A stretch of DNA of 52,679 bases from positions 1 to 52,679 of the forward strand of contig NZ_JACHJL010000030.1 in the NCBI RefSeq assembly GCF_014203645.1. Direction: 5' to 3'. The translations under genes were made by a program, and so were the position numbers. This DNA comes from Streptomyces zagrosensis (GTDB lineage: Bacteria > Actinomycetota > Actinomycetes > Streptomycetales > Streptomycetaceae). Of the stretch, positions 24,183-32,407 are shown one piece after another (the first letter of the stretch is position 1; each line of letters starts with the position of its first letter). The notes beneath the pieces were generated by a model. The model was not told the DNA's origin. It did no database searches and worked only from the letters and a program-made list of their open reading frames with translations.

Positions 24183-25010
24183 ATGAGTCCGTTCACCGGG
24201 TCCGCGCCCGATACGCGGGAGTGGCGGCATCTGCGCCTCACCCTCGACGGCGCCGTGGCCACCGTCACCCTCGCCCGTCCCGAGAAGCTCAACGCACTGA
24301 CCTTCGGCGCCTACGCCGATCTGCGGGACCTGCTCGCCGAGCTGTCCAGGGCCCGTTCCGTACGCGCGCTGGTGCTGGCCGGTGCGGGCCGGGGGTTTTG
24401 TTCCGGCGGGGACGTGGACGAGATCATCGGGGCGACGCTCGGCATGGAGACCGACGCGCTTCTCGACTTCAACCGCATGACCGGGCAGGTGGTGCGGGCC
24501 CTGCGCGAGTGCCCGTTCCCGGTGATCGCCGCGGTGCACGGGATCGCCGCCGGCGCCGGCGCCGTGCTCGCGCTGGCCGCCGACTTCCGAGTGGCCGACC
24601 CGACCGCCCGATTCGCGTTCCTGTTCACCAAGGTCGGCCTCTGCGGCGGTGACATGGGCGCCGCCTATCTGCTGCCCCGAATCGTCGGACTCGGGCACGC
24701 CACCCGGCTGTTGATGCTAGGCGAGCCGGTATGTGCCCCCGAGGCCGAGCGGATCGGCCTGCTCAGCCTGCTCACCGACGAGGGGCAGGCCGACGCCGAG
24801 GCCACCCGGCTCGCCCACCGTCTCGCGCAGGGCCCAGCCCTCGGTTACGCGCAAACCAAGGCGCTGCTCACCGCCGAACTGGACATGCCGCTCGCCGCCG
24901 CCATCGAACTGGACGCCGCTACCCAGGCGCTGCTGATGACCAGCGCCGACTACACCGAGTTCCACGCGGCGTTCACCGACAAGCGCCCGCCCCAGTGGCA
25001 GGGGCGGTGA
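24183..25010 (+). CDS. enoyl-CoA hydratase/isomerase family protein
   Basis: A 275-residue crotonase. The oxyanion-hole segments are LNALTFGAY and GAGRGFCSGGDVDEI, and the catalytic loop region is VIAAVHGIAAGAGAVLALAADFRVA. In this locus it is expected to hydrate a CoA-bound ring or ring-cleavage product in the CoA-dependent aromatic pathway. ATG 24183 is preferred (GAAGGAGG nine bases upstream); ATG 24177 is only three bases away from the box. Its stop overlaps the start of the hydroxylase gene as GTGA, so the two are translationally coupled. Confidence 0.88.
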   Translation: MSPFTGSAPDTREWRHLRLTLDGAVATVTLARPEKLNALTFGAYADLRDLLAELSRARSVRALVLAGAGRGFCSGGDVDEIIGATLGMETDALLDFNRMTGQVVRALRECPFPVIAAVHGIAAGAGAVLALAADFRVADPTARFAFLFTKVGLCGGDMGAAYLLPRIVGLGHATRLLMLGEPVCAPEAERIGLLSLLTDEGQADAEATRLAHRLAQGPALGYAQTKALLTAELDMPLAAAIELDAATQALLMTSADYTEFHAAFTDKRPPQWQGR

Positions 25011-27472
25011 CGGCGCCAACGGCCGCGCGGGTCGCGGTCATCGGTGGCGGCCCCGGCGGCCTGTACGCCGCCGCGCTGCTCAAGCGGTTGCGACCGGAGC
25101 GCGAGATCACCGTCTGGGAGCGGGGCGAGCCGCAGACCACGTTCGGCTTCGGTGTGGTCCTTTCGGACGAGACGCTGGGCGGCATCGAAAACGCCGATCC
25201 CGTGGTCTACCAGGCGCTGCGCCGCGAGTTCGTACGCTGGGACGCCATCGACGTGGTACGCGGGGGCCAGGTGCGCACCTGCGGAGGCCACGGCTTCGCC
25301 GCGCTCGGCCGGCAGCGGCTCCTGGAGATCTTGCATCAGCGCTGCCGCTCCCTGGGCATCCGGCTGCGTGAGCGTACGACCGCGCCACCCGCAGCCGAAC
25401 TCGCCCGCCATCATGACCTGGTCATCGCCGCCGATGGCGTACACAGCACCACCCGCAGCGCGCACGCCGACGTCTTCCAGCCCCACCTGACCACCCACCA
25501 CTGCCGCTATATCTGGCTCGCCGCCGACTTCGCCTTCGACGCGTTCCGCTTCGAGATCGCCGAGACCGAGCACGGCGTGCTCCAACTCCACGGTTATCCG
25601 TACGCCCACGCCCTACCGCCATCCGGCATACCGGACGGCCCTCCCCGCGCGAAAACCCCCGCCGAAGCCTGGGCCGAAGCCCGCAGCCCCGAAGCCCGCG
25701 CTGGCACGCGAGCCGAAGCCCGCACAGAGGTACGCGCCGAGGCCCGCGCCGGCACGCGCGCCGGGGCCAGCACCGTCATCGTCGAGGCCCGCGAGGAGGT
25801 GTGGCGCGCGGCGGGGCTCGACCGCTGCGACGAGCGCGAGTCCGCCCACAAGTGCGCCAAACTCTTCGCCGCCGCGCTCGACGGCCGGCCACTGCGCAGC
25901 AACGCCTCCACCTGGACGGCGTTCCGCACGGTCGTCAACGAGCGCTGGTCACACGGGCGCATCGTGCTGCTCGGCGACGCCGCCCACACCGCGCACTTCT
26001 CCATCGGCTCCGGCACCAAACTCGCCGTCGAGGACGCGCTCGCGCTGGCCGCATGCCTGGAGGAGCAGCCCACGGTGGCCGCGGCGCTGGCCGCGTACGA
26101 GGCGGAGCGGCGCCCCGTCGTGGCCTCCACGCAGCGGGCGGCCCGCGCCAGCCTTGACTGGTTTGAGAACCTCGCCGACTATCTCGGCCAGCCAACAGGG
26201 CAGTTCGCATTCAACTTGCTCACCCGCAGCCGCCGCGTCACCCACGACAATCTGCGGCTACGGGACCCGAACTTCGTCACCGCCGTTGAGCGCGAGGCGA
26301 AGCTGCCGCCCGATACGCCCCCGATGTTCGCCTCGCTGCGGTTGCGCGACCTGACGTTACGCAACCGGGTCGTCGTCTCCCCGATGGACATGTACTCCGC
26401 CATCGACGGCGCCCCCGGTGACTTCCACCTCGTCCACCTTGGCGGCCGGGCCCTTGGCGGCGCGGGCCTGGTGATGACCGAGATGGTCTGCGTCAGCCCC
26501 ACCGGGCGCATCACACCGGGCTGCGCGGGCCTGTACGCGGCGGAACACGAGTCCGCCTGGCGGCGGATCACCGAGTTCGCGCATGCCGCGTCACCGGGTG
26601 TGGCACTAGGCGTTCAGCTCGGGCACAGCGGTCGCAAGGGCTCGACCCGGCCGATGTGGGAAGGCATCGACGAGCCGCTGCCGGACGGCAATTGGCCGCT
26701 TGTGGCCCCGTCCCCGCTGCCGTACCGGCCGGGCGTCAACCAGGTTCCGCAGGCTCTGGATGCCGCGGGACTCACCGAGATCCGCGAGCAGTTCGTACGC
26801 GCGGCGCAGCGCGCCGCCCGCGCCGGCTTCGACCTGCTCGAACTGCACTGCGCGCACGGCTATCTGCTCTCCGGTTTCCTGTCCCCGCTCACCAATCACC
26901 GCACCGACAGCTACGGCGGCGAACTGCCCGGGCGGCTGCGCTACCCGCTGGAGGTCTTCGACGCGGTACGGGCCGTCTGGCCGGCCAACGCGCCGATGAC
27001 GGTGCGTATCTCCGCGACCGACTGGGCGGACGGCGGCACCACGGCGGACGACGCGGTCGCCATCGCGGCGGCGTTCGCCGCGCACGGGGCCGATGCCATC
27101 GACGTATCGACCGGGCAGGTCGTCGCCCACGAGACGCCGGAGGTCGGACGCTCGTATCAGACTCCGTTCGCCGATCGGATACGAAACGAACTCGGCCTCC
27201 CGGTCATCGCCGTGGGCGCCATCTCCTCCTGGGACGACGTCAACTCCCTGCTGCTCGCCGGGCGCGCTGACCTGTGCGCGCTGGCCAGGCCGCATCTGTA
27301 CGACCCGCACTGGACCCTGCACGCGGCGGCAGAGCAGGGGTACTCCGGGCCTGGCGCACCCTGGCCGGTGCAGTACCGGGCGGGCAGCCGCAGACCACCC
27401 ACGGGACGCACGGGCGACCCCAGGCCGCGCCTGACCCTGAGCGGCCCCACACCCGGCGCGGGCCGCGACTGA
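25007..27472 (+). CDS. fused aryl-CoA 5-hydroxylase/oxidoreductase (2-aminobenzoyl-CoA monooxygenase/reductase or salicylyl-CoA hydroxylase type)
   Basis: An 821-residue fusion. Residues 1-430 are an FAD aromatic-ring hydroxylase: Rossmann motif VIGGGPGGLYAA (11-22), DLVIAADGVHS and GRIVLLGDAAHTAHFSIGSG. Residues 440-790 are an old-yellow-enzyme-like FMN domain: NRVVVSPMDMYSA, GVQLGHSGRKGS and HCAHGYLLSGFLSPLTNHRTD. This architecture is known for 2-aminobenzoyl-CoA monooxygenase/reductase and salicylyl-CoA 5-hydroxylase. The RidA and ligase neighbours favour the amino compound. Residues about 215-262 are an Ala/Arg/Glu/Thr repeat insert not expected in the family. A TTA codon at 26357-26359 implies bldA dependence. 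The GTG start overlaps the hydratase stop. Confidence 0.88.
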   Translation: MTAPTAARVAVIGGGPGGLYAAALLKRLRPEREITVWERGEPQTTFGFGVVLSDETLGGIENADPVVYQALRREFVRWDAIDVVRGGQVRTCGGHGFAALGRQRLLEILHQRCRSLGIRLRERTTAPPAAELARHHDLVIAADGVHSTTRSAHADVFQPHLTTHHCRYIWLAADFAFDAFRFEIAETEHGVLQLHGYPYAHALPPSGIPDGPPRAKTPAEAWAEARSPEARAGTRAEARTEVRAEARAGTRAGASTVIVEAREEVWRAAGLDRCDERESAHKCAKLFAAALDGRPLRSNASTWTAFRTVVNERWSHGRIVLLGDAAHTAHFSIGSGTKLAVEDALALAACLEEQPTVAAALAAYEAERRPVVASTQRAARASLDWFENLADYLGQPTGQFAFNLLTRSRRVTHDNLRLRDPNFVTAVEREAKLPPDTPPMFASLRLRDLTLRNRVVVSPMDMYSAIDGAPGDFHLVHLGGRALGGAGLVMTEMVCVSPTGRITPGCAGLYAAEHESAWRRITEFAHAASPGVALGVQLGHSGRKGSTRPMWEGIDEPLPDGNWPLVAPSPLPYRPGVNQVPQALDAAGLTEIREQFVRAAQRAARAGFDLLELHCAHGYLLSGFLSPLTNHRTDSYGGELPGRLRYPLEVFDAVRAVWPANAPMTVRISATDWADGGTTADDAVAIAAAFAAHGADAIDVSTGQVVAHETPEVGRSYQTPFADRIRNELGLPVIAVGAISSWDDVNSLLLAGRADLCALARPHLYDPHWTLHAAAEQGYSGPGAPWPVQYRAGSRRPPTGRTGDPRPRLTLSGPTPGAGRD

Positions 27473-27493
27473 CGGCCGCCGCCGACACCCCGG

Positions 27494-27519
27494 GGCCCGG
27501 CCGTGACGTCGGCCGGGCC
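27494..27519. terminator. bidirectional terminator between convergent genes
   Basis: A perfect 10-bp stem (GGCCCGGCCG paired with CGGCCGGGCC) around a 6-base loop TGACGT. It lies in the 52-base gap between the hydroxylase stop and the MFS gene stop and can serve both strands. Confidence 0.75.
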
Positions 27520-27524
27520 GACCG

Positions 27525-29009
27525 TCAGTCGGGCTTCGCCGCCTTGGGTAGCAGCAGCATCAGGGCCGCCGCCGCGAGGTAGCACGCAACCTGCCAAGGG
27601 AGGACCGCGGTCAGGGCGTCGCCGTAGGCGGCGTGCGGCGGCGCGCCGTCGCCGAACGATGCGTCGAGTTCGGCGAAGAACAGCACGCCGAGCGCGGCCA
27701 CGCCCAGGGAGTTGCCCAGCTGGCCAACGGTGGTGAGCACGCCGCCCGCGGCGCCCGCGTCCTTCGCCGGCACCCCGGCGAGGACCACATTCATCAGCGA
27801 GGGCGCCGTCAGCCCAAGGCCGAGCCCGCCGATGAACAGCGGAGCGGCCAACTGCCAGTAGGAAGGCTCTGCCCCGCTTCGTACGACCAGTAGCAGATGC
27901 ACCTGTGATGCGGCCAGCACGAGCGCCCCGGAGATGAGGAGCGTGCGCCCAGCGCGCGCCGCGAACTGCACGCCGATGCCGGAGGTGATGATTGAGCCGA
28001 TCGCGTACGGCAGGATGACAAGTCCCGTCTGCCAGGCCGAACGCCCGGTGCCCCACTGGAGGTACAGGGACAACATGAGGAAGAACGAACCGAGTGCCCC
28101 GAAGAACAACCCGGAGGCGGCGAGCCCCCCGCTGAACGCCCGTACGCGCAACAGCGCCGGATCGAGGATGGGTTGCCCACCGCCGGCGACCAGGTTCCGC
28201 TCCCGCCACCAAAACAGCGCTCCTGTGGGCACGGCCAAGGCCAGCAGGGCAAAGCCCCACCAGGGCCAGCCCCAGTCGCGCCCCTGCACCAGGGGCAGCA
28301 AGACGAGCACCGCGAGGGCCGCGGCGAGGGCCGCGCCTGGCAGGTCGAGCCGCGTACGGTCGGACGTGCTCGATTCGGGCAGCACCCGGGCGCCCAGCAC
28401 GAGGCCGATGAGCGCGATGGGAACGTTGATCCAAAAAATGGTGCGCCAGCCCAGGCCGAAGACGTCCGCTTCGACGAGCAGACCACCGAGCAGCGGCCCC
28501 GCGACCGAGGCAAGCCCAAGAACCGCGCCGTAGGCACCGAACGCCCGGGCCCGCGCTGCCGGTGGGAAGACCGAGCGGATGATCCCGAACACCTGCGGGA
28601 CCATCAGGCCGCCCGCCACACCCTGTGCGACGCGGGTGCAGATGAGCGTTGCCGGGTTCGCCGCGAAGGCGCAGGCGGCGGACGCGAGGGCGAACGATGC
28701 CAGGCCGAGGAGGAAGACCCGGCGTCGTCCGAACTGGTCGCCTACCCGGCCACCGGTGATCAACCCCGCGCCCAGCGCCAGGGTGTAGCCAGCGACCATC
28801 CACTGCACCGCGGCCTCGCTCGCCGCGAGGTCCCTGGCGATGACGGGGGCCGCCACGCTGACGATCGTGGCGTCGAGGAGTTCCATGAATGCGGCGACCA
28901 GCACCACGACCAGCGCGATCACCGCCGAGCGACCGGAGACCGTGGCGGGTTGGGGTGGGCTTGGCGCGCCGGGGGCAGCCTCGCCGCTCTGCGTGGGAAA
29001 GGGGGTCAT
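27525..29009 (-). CDS. MFS transporter, DHA2 (14-TMS drug/H+ antiporter) family
   Basis: A 494-residue membrane protein with about 14 hydrophobic segments. Motif A-like GGRVGDQFGRRRVFLLGL follows the second helix, TLALGAGLITGG matches DHA2 motif D1-like positions and VLGLASVAGPLLGGLLVE matches the antiporter motif C (G-x-x-x-G-P-x-x-G-G). Members export drugs or toxic metabolites using the proton gradient. It is divergent from the WYL-domain regulator, separated by 70 bases, and that regulator is the obvious candidate to control it. It interrupts the aromatic catabolic locus; whether it exports a pathway intermediate is unknown. Confidence 0.88.
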   Translation of the reverse strand: MTPFPTQSGEAAPGAPSPPQPATVSGRSAVIALVVVLVAAFMELLDATIVSVAAPVIARDLAASEAAVQWMVAGYTLALGAGLITGGRVGDQFGRRRVFLLGLASFALASAACAFAANPATLICTRVAQGVAGGLMVPQVFGIIRSVFPPAARARAFGAYGAVLGLASVAGPLLGGLLVEADVFGLGWRTIFWINVPIALIGLVLGARVLPESSTSDRTRLDLPGAALAAALAVLVLLPLVQGRDWGWPWWGFALLALAVPTGALFWWRERNLVAGGGQPILDPALLRVRAFSGGLAASGLFFGALGSFFLMLSLYLQWGTGRSAWQTGLVILPYAIGSIITSGIGVQFAARAGRTLLISGALVLAASQVHLLLVVRSGAEPSYWQLAAPLFIGGLGLGLTAPSLMNVVLAGVPAKDAGAAGGVLTTVGQLGNSLGVAALGVLFFAELDASFGDGAPPHAAYGDALTAVLPWQVACYLAAAALMLLLPKAAKPD

Positions 29010-29079
29010 ACGATCACCGTCGCAGCAGAGGTGGCCACATACTGTCCGCCTCTCATGCTTCTTATGTCAGGATCGAGCC

Positions 29080-30156
29080 ATGGCGGAGACCTCGGCACGG
29101 CTGCTGCTCCTGCTCTCCCTGTTCCAGTCGCGGCGGGAGTGGTCAGGCACGGCGCTGGCGCAGCGGTTGGAGGTGAGCTCGCGTACGTTGCGCCGGGACA
29201 TCGACCGGCTGCGGCAACTCGGCTATCCCGTACGCGTCAGCAGGGGGCCGGGTGGCGCGTACCGGCTGGATGCGGGCACCAGGCTCCCGCCGCTTTTGTT
29301 CGACGACGACCAGGCGATAGCCGTCGCCGTGGCGCTTCAGACCGCGCCCACCACCGTCGTTGGCATCGAGGAGGCCGCAGCCCGCGCGCTCGCCACCGTC
29401 CGCCAGGTGATGCCGACGCATCTGCGCCACCGGATCGACGCGGTGCACGTCACCTCGATCGGCAACGCCTGGGACTTCGCGGCGCCCCCGATCGACTCCC
29501 CGCTGCTGCTCGCCCTTGGCACCGCCGTACACGACGGTGCGGTGCTGGTACTCGACTACGCGAGCGCGGCGGACCCGCCCGAGGACGAAAGCGCCGCGCC
29601 GCGCCGGTCATCAGCGCGCCGCCTGGAGCCGCATCGCCTCGCCGTCTGGTCGGGCCGCTGGTACCTCGTGGCGTGGGACGTGGAGCGGCGCGAGTGGGGG
29701 GCCTTTCGGGCCGACCGCATCACCCTCGGCCCGCCCACCGGGGTCCGCTTTTCGCCCCGCGAGATGCCGAGTGCCGACCTGACGACGTTTATCACCGGCG
29801 AGCTCGACCGGGGCGACGCCCCCGGCCACTGGCCCTGCCGCGGCGAGGTGCTGCTCGACGCCCCCGCGGCCGTGGTCGCCCGCTGGGCCCCCGGCGGCGC
29901 CATGGTGGAAGAGGTCACGGCCAACCGGTGCCGGCTCACCCTCGGCGCCTGGTCCTGGACCGGACTCGCCGCCCTGATCGGCACGTTCGCCAGCGATATC
30001 GAGGTGGTCGGCCCACCGGAACTCGCCGCCGCCTGCGGACGGTTGGCCCGCCGATACGCCGCGGCGAGCCGCTCGATGACGGGCCACGAGACGGGGCTCG
30101 ACGCCCCGGGTGCGGCACCTGGGGCACGGTGGGCGGGCTCGGCGCACGGGGCTTGA
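29080..30156 (+). CDS. YafY-type HTH/WYL-domain transcriptional regulator
   Basis: A 358-residue regulator. Residues 1-60 form a DeoR-like helix-turn-helix (ALAQRLEVSSRTLRRDIDRLRQLGYPV), and the middle has the WYL region (EPHRLAVWSGRWYLVAWDVERREWGAFRADRI), followed by a C-terminal extension domain. WYL domains sense nucleic-acid or nucleotide ligands. The start is ATG 29080, where the HTH begins within seven residues; the upstream frame is antisense to the MFS gene. The 70-base intergenic region contains ACATA at 29032-29036 and TATGT at 29064-29068 in inverted orientation, a weak operator candidate. Likely target: the divergent exporter. Confidence 0.85.
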   Translation: MAETSARLLLLLSLFQSRREWSGTALAQRLEVSSRTLRRDIDRLRQLGYPVRVSRGPGGAYRLDAGTRLPPLLFDDDQAIAVAVALQTAPTTVVGIEEAAARALATVRQVMPTHLRHRIDAVHVTSIGNAWDFAAPPIDSPLLLALGTAVHDGAVLVLDYASAADPPEDESAAPRRSSARRLEPHRLAVWSGRWYLVAWDVERREWGAFRADRITLGPPTGVRFSPREMPSADLTTFITGELDRGDAPGHWPCRGEVLLDAPAAVVARWAPGGAMVEEVTANRCRLTLGAWSWTGLAALIGTFASDIEVVGPPELAAACGRLARRYAAASRSMTGHETGLDAPGAAPGARWAGSAHGA

Positions 30157-30198
30157 CGGCCGTGGTGCGGCCCGCTGCCGAGGCCGGTGCGTTTGCCG

Positions 30199-31065
30199 TC
30201 AGCCGTCCGTGGACCGCACGGTGTCCATGACCTTCTTGATCTCGGCGCTGGTCAGCGCGTTAGGGACCCCTTGGTCGGCGTAGATGACCCAACCGTGCAT
30301 GGTGCCGTCCGGCAGCTTCTGCGCGATGCTGTGCACGATGGCCGTCGCGGGGACGCAGGCGCTCGGACGGTTGGTAACGGTGACCTTGGCGGTCGCGGTG
30401 AAGCCGTCGAGGCCGCCCCGCTTCCACGGCTTGGCCTCACTGACCTCGACCTTGGGCTTGTGGTCCGCACCGCCGTACGCGGCGAAGCCCCAGTTGCCCG
30501 CCCAGTTTCGGGCGTTGTCCTGAAGCGTGCCGTCCTTGCCGCCGCCCGTGGTGCCAACCGTGGCGAGTTGGCCCTTGCCCGCCTCGCCGAGCGCCTTGGG
30601 GTTGGGGCTCGACGCGCAGCCGCCCTCACGGTAGTTGGCGGCACCGGTCATCACGACGATCGGCTTGCCGCTCTCGTCGGTGTACGACAGGGCGGTGTCC
30701 TGGGTGAGCAGCTTCCACTGCGCCGCCTTGGCGGGCACGTCGTAGCGGAAGTGGTGCTCGGCGCGGCTCTGCGTCTGCCATCCCGCGACGAGCGGCTGCT
30801 CGCCGGTGGGGGCCACCGAGGCCGCGGGGTCCGTCGCGCCAGAGGAGGCGGGCGCGGGCGCCCCGGACGCGGGCTTCTTCGGCGCGGTGCTGCCGGCGCC
30901 CTTGTCGTCGCCGCTGTCGGAGTCGTTGCATCCGCTCACGGCGAGGACCATGCCGATACCGACGGCCGCAACCAAGACCTTGTTTCGACGAAGCGGCCCT
31001 GAGCCATGGTGCTGTTGGTGCTTACGGTGCTGGAGGGGCCTCTGAGGGCTGTGTGACGTAGGCAT
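30199..31065 (-). CDS. putative lipoprotein of unknown function
   Basis: A 288-residue exported protein. After a His/Gln-rich basic N terminus, VLVAAVGIGMVLAVSGC (30-46) is a lipoprotein signal with lipobox V-S-G-C46. A Ser/Ala/Pro/Gly linker (about 50-90) leads to a folded domain beginning EQPLVAGWQTQSRAEHHFRYDVPA and ending in SAEIKKVMDTVRSTDG, with three conserved-looking Cys. Similar lipoproteins of about this length occur widely in Streptomyces; no function is known to me. ATG 31065 is chosen because it gives a normal signal peptide. It converges with the WYL regulator 42 bases away. Confidence 0.75.
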   Translation of the reverse strand: MPTSHSPQRPLQHRKHQQHHGSGPLRRNKVLVAAVGIGMVLAVSGCNDSDSGDDKGAGSTAPKKPASGAPAPASSGATDPAASVAPTGEQPLVAGWQTQSRAEHHFRYDVPAKAAQWKLLTQDTALSYTDESGKPIVVMTGAANYREGGCASSPNPKALGEAGKGQLATVGTTGGGKDGTLQDNARNWAGNWGFAAYGGADHKPKVEVSEAKPWKRGGLDGFTATAKVTVTNRPSACVPATAIVHSIAQKLPDGTMHGWVIYADQGVPNALTSAEIKKVMDTVRSTDG

Positions 31066-31308
31066 GATCAGCACCTTATGCGGTCCGTACTGGTGCCCAC
31101 CCGGTCGGTCCGTGCTGATGTCCATAGGGTGGGCCTCGTACTCTCGTAGTGCTCTCGTACTGGTACCCGTGCGGTTTGCGAGGCCGCGGCCCGCCGAGTC
31201 GGCCGCGAAGGGCACCGCGCCGCACCCGCCTCGCTCACGGCGCACTGTGCGCTCGCGTACGCTCCCGTCCACCGCTGCGCGCTCGCCCTCGTGCGCTGGG
31301 CTCGTCAC
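31066..31308. other. intergenic between lipoprotein and PaaX-type gene
   Basis: About 240 bases holding the lipoprotein promoter region. A run of CTCGTA/CTCGTAC repeats (about 31134-31165) is the only notable feature. No gene or clear terminator was recognised. Confidence 0.4.
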
Positions 31309-32403
31309 TCAGCCCGATTGCGTACGCACGAACTCCGCGCCCGCGTCCCGTAGTCGCTCGTGCAGTCCCGCGAAAACGCGCGCCGACCGCTCGCCCGGCC
31401 AGTCGTCGGGCAACAGCCCAGGAGGCAGCCCGGGGTCGGCGTAGGGGAGCGCGCGCCAGGAGTCGAGCGCTAGCAGATAGTCCCGGTACGCGTCGGCCGG
31501 TGGCACGGTCTTCCGGCGCGCCCAGCGCTGTAGCACCGGCTCATGGGTGGCGAGGAAGGCGTGATGCCGGGCGGCCAGCGCGTCCAGGTCCCACCAGCGC
31601 CGCACCGCGTCCGCCGTGGGCGCGAACCCGGCGTGCTCGCCCTGGAAGAGATCGACATACGACGCCAGGCCGAGCCGCTCCAGGGTGTGCCGGGTCTCCT
31701 CGCGCAGCAGGGCCGGGGCAATCCACACGCCGGGCGCGGCGGTGCCGAAGCCGAGCCGGGCGAGCCGGGAGCGCAGCAGATGCCGCTTGTGGCGCTCTTG
31801 CTCGGGAACCGAGAAAACGGCCAAAAGCCAGTCACCGGGCTCCTTTTCGGGTCCGGGCCCGGGGCCGGCCCCGGATGCCGGCCCGAGCCCCGACGCGGAC
31901 GCGGACCGCGACGCAGACCGACTGGACTCGCCGGGCTGAGCGGGCTGGTCGGGCTGAGCGGGCTGGGTGCGCTGGCCGGGCTGAGCGGGCTGGCCGGATC
32001 GGGCGCACTGGGCGAACCCGCCCGCGCCGGGGCGCGTAGCGCAGCAGTAAGCGTCCAACCGCCCGAAGATGCGCCGGTCACCGTCGTCCAGCAGTTGGAC
32101 AGCGGCCTCGGACGGCGCGTATCCGGCGGCCCCATCCGCCGTCTTCGCGGCGACCAGGAGCCCGCGCCGCTTGAGCCGGGAGACGGCCGAGCGCACCGAT
32201 GGCGGGTCCACGCCGACCGCGCCGAGTAGCCGGATCAACGTAGCAACCGGCACGGTGCCGTCTGCGCTGCTGCCTGCGCCACGGCCGCCCGGCCCGTTCC
32301 CCGTGCCACGGTCCTCCAAGGCGGGCCCAATGCCACGGCCGTACGCACCGTAGTACGTCACGATCAGGGAACGCGGGGTGTACTGCGCGAGCGGATCGGT
32401 CAC
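31309..32403 (-). CDS. PaaX-family transcriptional regulator with low-complexity inserts
   Basis: A 364-residue PaaX-type repressor; ordinary members have about 270-300. It starts TPRSLIVTYYGAYGR, continues with the winged helix VPVATLIRLLGAVGVDPPSVRSAVSRLKRRGLL (51-83), and the C-terminal domain begins DWLLAVFSVPEQERHKRHLLRSRLARLGFG (191-220). Two inserts explain the extra length: a Gly-rich one at about 31-48 and a QPAQPGQRTQPAQP-type repeat tract at about 122-187. PaaX proteins sense aryl-CoA thioesters and repress aromatic-CoA catabolic operons. It starts with GTG four bases after the ligase stop, so it is co-transcribed with it; its likely operators are at 24105-24119 and 34115-34129. 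Confidence 0.88.
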   Translation of the reverse strand: MTDPLAQYTPRSLIVTYYGAYGRGIGPALEDRGTGNGPGGRGAGSSADGTVPVATLIRLLGAVGVDPPSVRSAVSRLKRRGLLVAAKTADGAAGYAPSEAAVQLLDDGDRRIFGRLDAYCCATRPGAGGFAQCARSGQPAQPGQRTQPAQPDQPAQPGESSRSASRSASASGLGPASGAGPGPGPEKEPGDWLLAVFSVPEQERHKRHLLRSRLARLGFGTAAPGVWIAPALLREETRHTLERLGLASYVDLFQGEHAGFAPTADAVRRWWDLDALAARHHAFLATHEPVLQRWARRKTVPPADAYRDYLLALDSWRALPYADPGLPPGLLPDDWPGERSARVFAGLHERLRDAGAEFVRTQSG

Positions 32404-32407
32404 CCGG

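Noticed and set aside
28173..29079. Long N-terminal extension of the WYL regulator frame
   Set aside because: It runs antisense through the MFS gene; the helix-turn-helix begins right after ATG 29080.
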